Assembly (NCBI GenBank): GCA_026985075.1
Contig: JALSQX010000071.1
Location: forward strand, 61,511-125,510
DNA: 64,000 bases
Direction of reading: 5' to 3'
Source: Blastocatellia bacterium
GTDB lineage: Bacteria; Acidobacteriota; Blastocatellia; HR10; J050
The position numbers and the translations under genes are program-made. Positions 61,581-64,000 of this stretch are shown one piece after another. Position 1 is the first letter of the stretch. Every line of letters begins with the position of its first letter. The notes beneath the pieces were generated by a model. That model saw only the letters and a list, made by a program, of their open reading frames with translations, had not been told where the DNA came from and did no database searches.

Positions 61581-62450
61581 TTACTTCTTGAGTTCGCTGC
61601 CCGTCAGATGATTATGCTCGTGAGCGACGATCCATTTGAAGAGAGCCGGCTTTCGCTGCTTCAATTTTTCGGCCGCCCACTCACGATTCTCCTTGAGCGT
61701 CGTATAGGGATTGAAATGGAAGTGATTGTACAGTTCGCCATCCGTCCGACCAAAAGCGAGAATCCCATGATCGCTGGCGAACGGTCCATGATTAATATAT
61801 GGAGGCCGCCAGAAATACCCGCCCGTGGGCAGATCGCCAAATTGCATGATCCATGACGTTCCCCAAATATGATAGGCTTCTTCGGCACAGTCGTGAAACG
61901 AGATATTATCCTGCCAGAATCCGGGCACCATGCAGTAGAGGAACGACATCGCGCCGGTCACCTCATCCCAGCGGAGAATCTTCAGCAGACATCCAGGCGC
62001 CGTGGCAGGCATCAGCGTCGGCACCTGCCAACTGAGGTCATCGTAGGCGTTCACCTGAATGAGCTGGGAACGATCGGCGCCGTCACAATCCTCGTCGGAC
62101 TCCACGAAATTGGGTTCCGTCTGATTATACATGAGCAGGGCCAGACAGCCCGCCTCAGTCGATACGGCGGGTAGAGCCACCCCCGCGGGGATGAAGAAAT
62201 ACGTGCCCGGTCCGCACATCTCATCGCCCACTCGCCGTCCTCCCTCCATGATGAGCAACTCGATATCCGAATAGCTGAATCCCGGCGGCTGCCGATATCC
62301 GGCATCGAACTGAACGGTCATCGTACAGGCGCCCGTATCTTTATCCAGACTGAGCATCTTATAGTGCATGCCGGAAGGGAATCCGGGCAACGTCATTTTC
62401 TTGAACGGAACATCTCGATCGCAAAAAGGTTCAATATGAGGTCGTGCCAT
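61581..62450 (-). CDS. Two-domain cupin-fold protein
   Basis: 289 residues. N-terminal half: HYKMLSLDKDTGACTMTVQFDAGYRQPPGFSYSDIELLIMEGGRRVGDEMCGPGTYFFIPAGVALPAVSTEAGCLALLMYNQ, a ChrR-like cupin with E-x5-G and GxxxxxPxG. The C-terminal half repeats the pattern (LLKILRWDEVTGAMSFLYCMV, HDCAEEAYHIWGTSWIMQFGDLPTGGYFWRPPYINHGPFAS). Metal ligands in the first half are unclear; H-D-C-A-E-E is possible in the second. Role probably in the same catabolic pathway as its neighbours. Confidence 0.78.
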   Translation of the reverse strand: MARPHIEPFCDRDVPFKKMTLPGFPSGMHYKMLSLDKDTGACTMTVQFDAGYRQPPGFSYSDIELLIMEGGRRVGDEMCGPGTYFFIPAGVALPAVSTEAGCLALLMYNQTEPNFVESDEDCDGADRSQLIQVNAYDDLSWQVPTLMPATAPGCLLKILRWDEVTGAMSFLYCMVPGFWQDNISFHDCAEEAYHIWGTSWIMQFGDLPTGGYFWRPPYINHGPFASDHGILAFGRTDGELYNHFHFNPYTTLKENREWAAEKLKQRKPALFKWIVAHEHNHLTGSELKK

Positions 62451-62535
62451 TGTTTCCTCCTCTCTCGGCTAACCAATCATAAGTAACCTGATGGATGGAG
62501 AGCACTCTCCGACGCCAATGAGAAGACCACCCTCG

Positions 62536-62787
62536 TCAATAGACGACGCGCAGCTTGCGCTTGGGTCGCTTGGGAATCTCTTCGGGTTTGATGCGACGAC
62601 GAATGTCGGCATGGACGCAGAATCCCCGCGTCTGAATCCGTTGGAAGAATTCCTGGATCCATTTCTCCCGCTGAGGGGCGAGGGCTTCCATCTCCTTGAC
62701 GATCTTTTTATAGCGCTCCTGTTGTTCCCTCAGCTCACGCTTGAGCCACGCCCGCACAGCCGGGCTCAGTTTGCGCTTCTTGCCCAT
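62536..62787 (-). CDS. Small basic helical protein
   Basis: About 83 residues from ATG 62787 after AAGGAGGTG. Strongly basic: MGKKRKLSPAVRAWLKRELREQQERYKKIVKEMEALAPQREKWIQEFFQRIQTRGFCVHADIRRRIKPEEIPKRPKRKLR. One long helix of coiled-coil type, with a basic tail that may bind nucleic acid. No family recognised. Confidence 0.6.
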   Translation of the reverse strand: MGKKRKLSPAVRAWLKRELREQQERYKKIVKEMEALAPQREKWIQEFFQRIQTRGFCVHADIRRRIKPEEIPKRPKRKLRVVY

Positions 62788-62862
62788 GAGTATAAGCACC
62801 TCCTTATTGGAATGATATCGGCATTTCACCGTTCCGCTCACTGGAGATGGCGGTCATCGCTC

Positions 62863-63078
62863 TCATCGCGTCTCGACTCCCGCCGACCGCGCGGTCAGCC
62901 GACGACGAAGGAAAGAGACGAATCCATAAAGGCCATAAAGAAACACCAGCCCATAGATGAACAGGTCGGCCCATTGATATCCAGTGAGGGGATCCGCCTC
63001 AGCGCTCACCGAGAGCCGCCAGAGAGCATACAAAGAGAAACTCAACACTTCCAGCCAAAAAAGCCACAACAGAATCAT
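62863..63078 (-). CDS. Small membrane protein, 71 aa
   Basis: 71 residues after GAGGAGG. Two membrane helices (MILLWLFWLEVLSFSLYALWRLSV and QWADLFIYGLVFLYGLYGFVSFLRRRL) with an arginine-rich cytoplasmic end. Lies between the basic protein and the 162-residue membrane protein, same strand, 23 bases from the latter. Confidence 0.65.
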   Translation of the reverse strand: MILLWLFWLEVLSFSLYALWRLSVSAEADPLTGYQWADLFIYGLVFLYGLYGFVSFLRRRLTARSAGVETR

Positions 63079-63101
63079 CTCAGCGCCTCCTCTTCAATCC
63101 C

Positions 63102-63590
63102 TCACCACCGATACTTGGTCAAGGCGATGAAGATGATGATGACAATGCACACGTGAATGGTCACTGCCGGAGGAGCCATCACGAGGATGCGCCGGCGGAG
63201 TCGCGCCTCCAGGGCCTCGACATCTCCCTGGCGCTCGGCAATACTCTTCAATGTCTGCGTCGTCCCCGCCGCGCCAGTCAGAATCCCTATGCCAACCAAG
63301 AGAATGATGCCGAAGAAAGCCAATTTCAAACTCAACCACGGCGTTTCAAACAACCGGTAACCACTCATATGAGCGAGCGAAAATCCGATGGGAATCGTGA
63401 GCAGGAGGGCAATGACGACCCATCGGTCGATCGCCTCGGCGATGTGCGCCCGATCGAGGCGCACGGCGATGGGCAGTTCTCGTTTGAGCAGGCTCATGCT
63501 CAACCAGAACACGACGAGATCTCCCCCCAGCCACACGACGATGAGAAGAACATGCACTAAGAGTAACAGATCGTGCGTCAATCGCATCAT
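63102..63590 (-). CDS. Four-helix membrane protein, CopD/DUF2269-like
   Basis: About 162 residues. ATG 63590 overlaps the upstream amidohydrolase stop (ATGA), favouring it over GTG 63596. Four membrane segments: LLLLVHVLLIVVWLGGDLVVFWLSM, VVIALLLTIPIGFSLAHM, LSLKLAFFGIILLVGIGILTG and VTIHVCIVIIIFIALTKY. The H-V-x-x-x-V-W-L-G motif in helix 1 recalls CopD/DUF2269-like proteins. Function unknown. Confidence 0.7.
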   Translation of the reverse strand: MMRLTHDLLLLVHVLLIVVWLGGDLVVFWLSMSLLKRELPIAVRLDRAHIAEAIDRWVVIALLLTIPIGFSLAHMSGYRLFETPWLSLKLAFFGIILLVGIGILTGAAGTTQTLKSIAERQGDVEALEARLRRRILVMAPPAVTIHVCIVIIIFIALTKYRW

Positions 63591-64000
63591 ACCCACCCCT
63601 CAAGATTGAACACTCTCACGGCATTTTCAAAGAGCAACTTCTTTTTCGCCGATTCTTTCAATTCCAGAGCGTCGATTTCCTGGATGGCGCGTTCGAAGTC
63701 GACGACCGGCCAATCCGTACCAAACAGGACCTTATCCTGCCCCCGCGTATTGATGAAATGAACGAGCGAGCGATCCCAGTAACGAGGAGCATGGGCATCG
63801 GTGCCGATGAACACGTTGGGGTGTTTCCAGGCCAACGAAATCATCTCTTCGGTCCAGGGATAACCGATATGAATGCCGATAATCTTCAACTCGGGGAAAT
63901 CGATGGCCACGCGATCGAGCGTCATTGGCCGCGCCACCGTGGGCAGGAAACTTTGCGCCGAATGCCCCACCTGGATCTCGATGGGAATCCCCAACTCGGC
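63587..64000 (-). CDS. Amidohydrolase (Amidohydro_2), 5' end outside window
   Basis: The frame is open to base 64000, so the N-terminal part lies beyond the window. Visible C-terminal part: PELKIIGIHIGYPWTEEMISLAWKHPNVFIGTDAHAP..YWDRSLVHFINTRGQDKVLFGTDWPVVDFERAIQEIDAL and LFENAVRVFNLEGW, the end of a TIM-barrel amidohydrolase/decarboxylase (ACMSD-like), with metal aspartate in FGTDWP. Upstream gene of the small membrane protein operon by a four-base overlap. Confidence 0.85.
   Translation of the reverse strand, partial: AELGIPIEIQVGHSAQSFLPTVARPMTLDRVAIDFPELKIIGIHIGYPWTEEMISLAWKHPNVFIGTDAHAPRYWDRSLVHFINTRGQDKVLFGTDWPVVDFERAIQEIDALELKESAKKKLLFENAVRVFNLEGWV

Overview
This window looks like a chromosomal segment of an Acidobacteriota-type bacterium, assigned by inference from gene content only. 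Pointers are an Oar-like TonB receptor with an N-terminal carboxypeptidase-regulatory domain, a very large Asp-box (VPS10/sortilin-like) secreted protein, FG-GAP and LVIVD propeller proteins, and a moderately high GC content. Both ends cut genes (a TPR protein at base 2, an amidohydrolase at base 64000).

Layout. 1-3 kb: truncated TPR protein, a 59-residue hydrophobic peptide gene with its own promoter, and an FG-GAP protein. 3-4.7 kb: niaR-nadA, with a palindrome over the -35 box that fits NAD/niacin autoregulation. 5-14.3 kb: a hybrid sensor kinase, then two convergent potassium-uptake loci (ktrB-ktrA plus a kinase-less HAMP-PAS sensor, facing trkA-trkH). 14.6-16.7 kb: LVIVD propeller protein. 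17-25.8 kb: an accessory island, lower in GC from about 18.2 kb, in which a zinc-metalloprotease gene or fragment (HEVGHGxxIxH plus a downstream S-x-M) repeatedly precedes a secreted TPR protein gene. There are five protease copies and four TPR copies here, plus a fifth TPR copy at the window start. Only the first protease is full length; the rest are truncated, frameshifted or cut by an IS5-type remnant. 26-31.5 kb: NUDIX/GNAT housekeeping genes and the 1129-residue Asp-box protein. 31.9-35.3 kb: a secreted protein, a decayed IS3-type element, a Phd/PIN toxin-antitoxin pair and a structured element that may be a small RNA. 35.5-39.2 kb: ctaA-ctaB-coxIII-DUF420 behind a consensus promoter. 39.4-40.5 kb: a PerR/Fur regulator and dps sharing an operator-like palindrome. 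40.9-42.3 kb: a frameshifted HIT gene beside a Nit-type nitrilase. 42.7-57.3 kb: a probable 14.6-kb catabolic operon (TonB receptor, hyuA2-hyuB2, cysteine hydrolase, CaiB CoA-transferase, HMG-CoA-lyase-like, hyuA1-hyuB1) facing a divergent GntR regulator. 58.7-64 kb: VOC, DUF1838, NTF2-like, cupin, small membrane proteins and an amidohydrolase, probably another small-molecule catabolism set.

The two candidates for something undescribed are the repeated metzincin-like protease/TPR pair array and the two-HyuAB catabolic operon with its dedicated importer and regulator. No tRNA, rRNA or CRISPR array was recognised.
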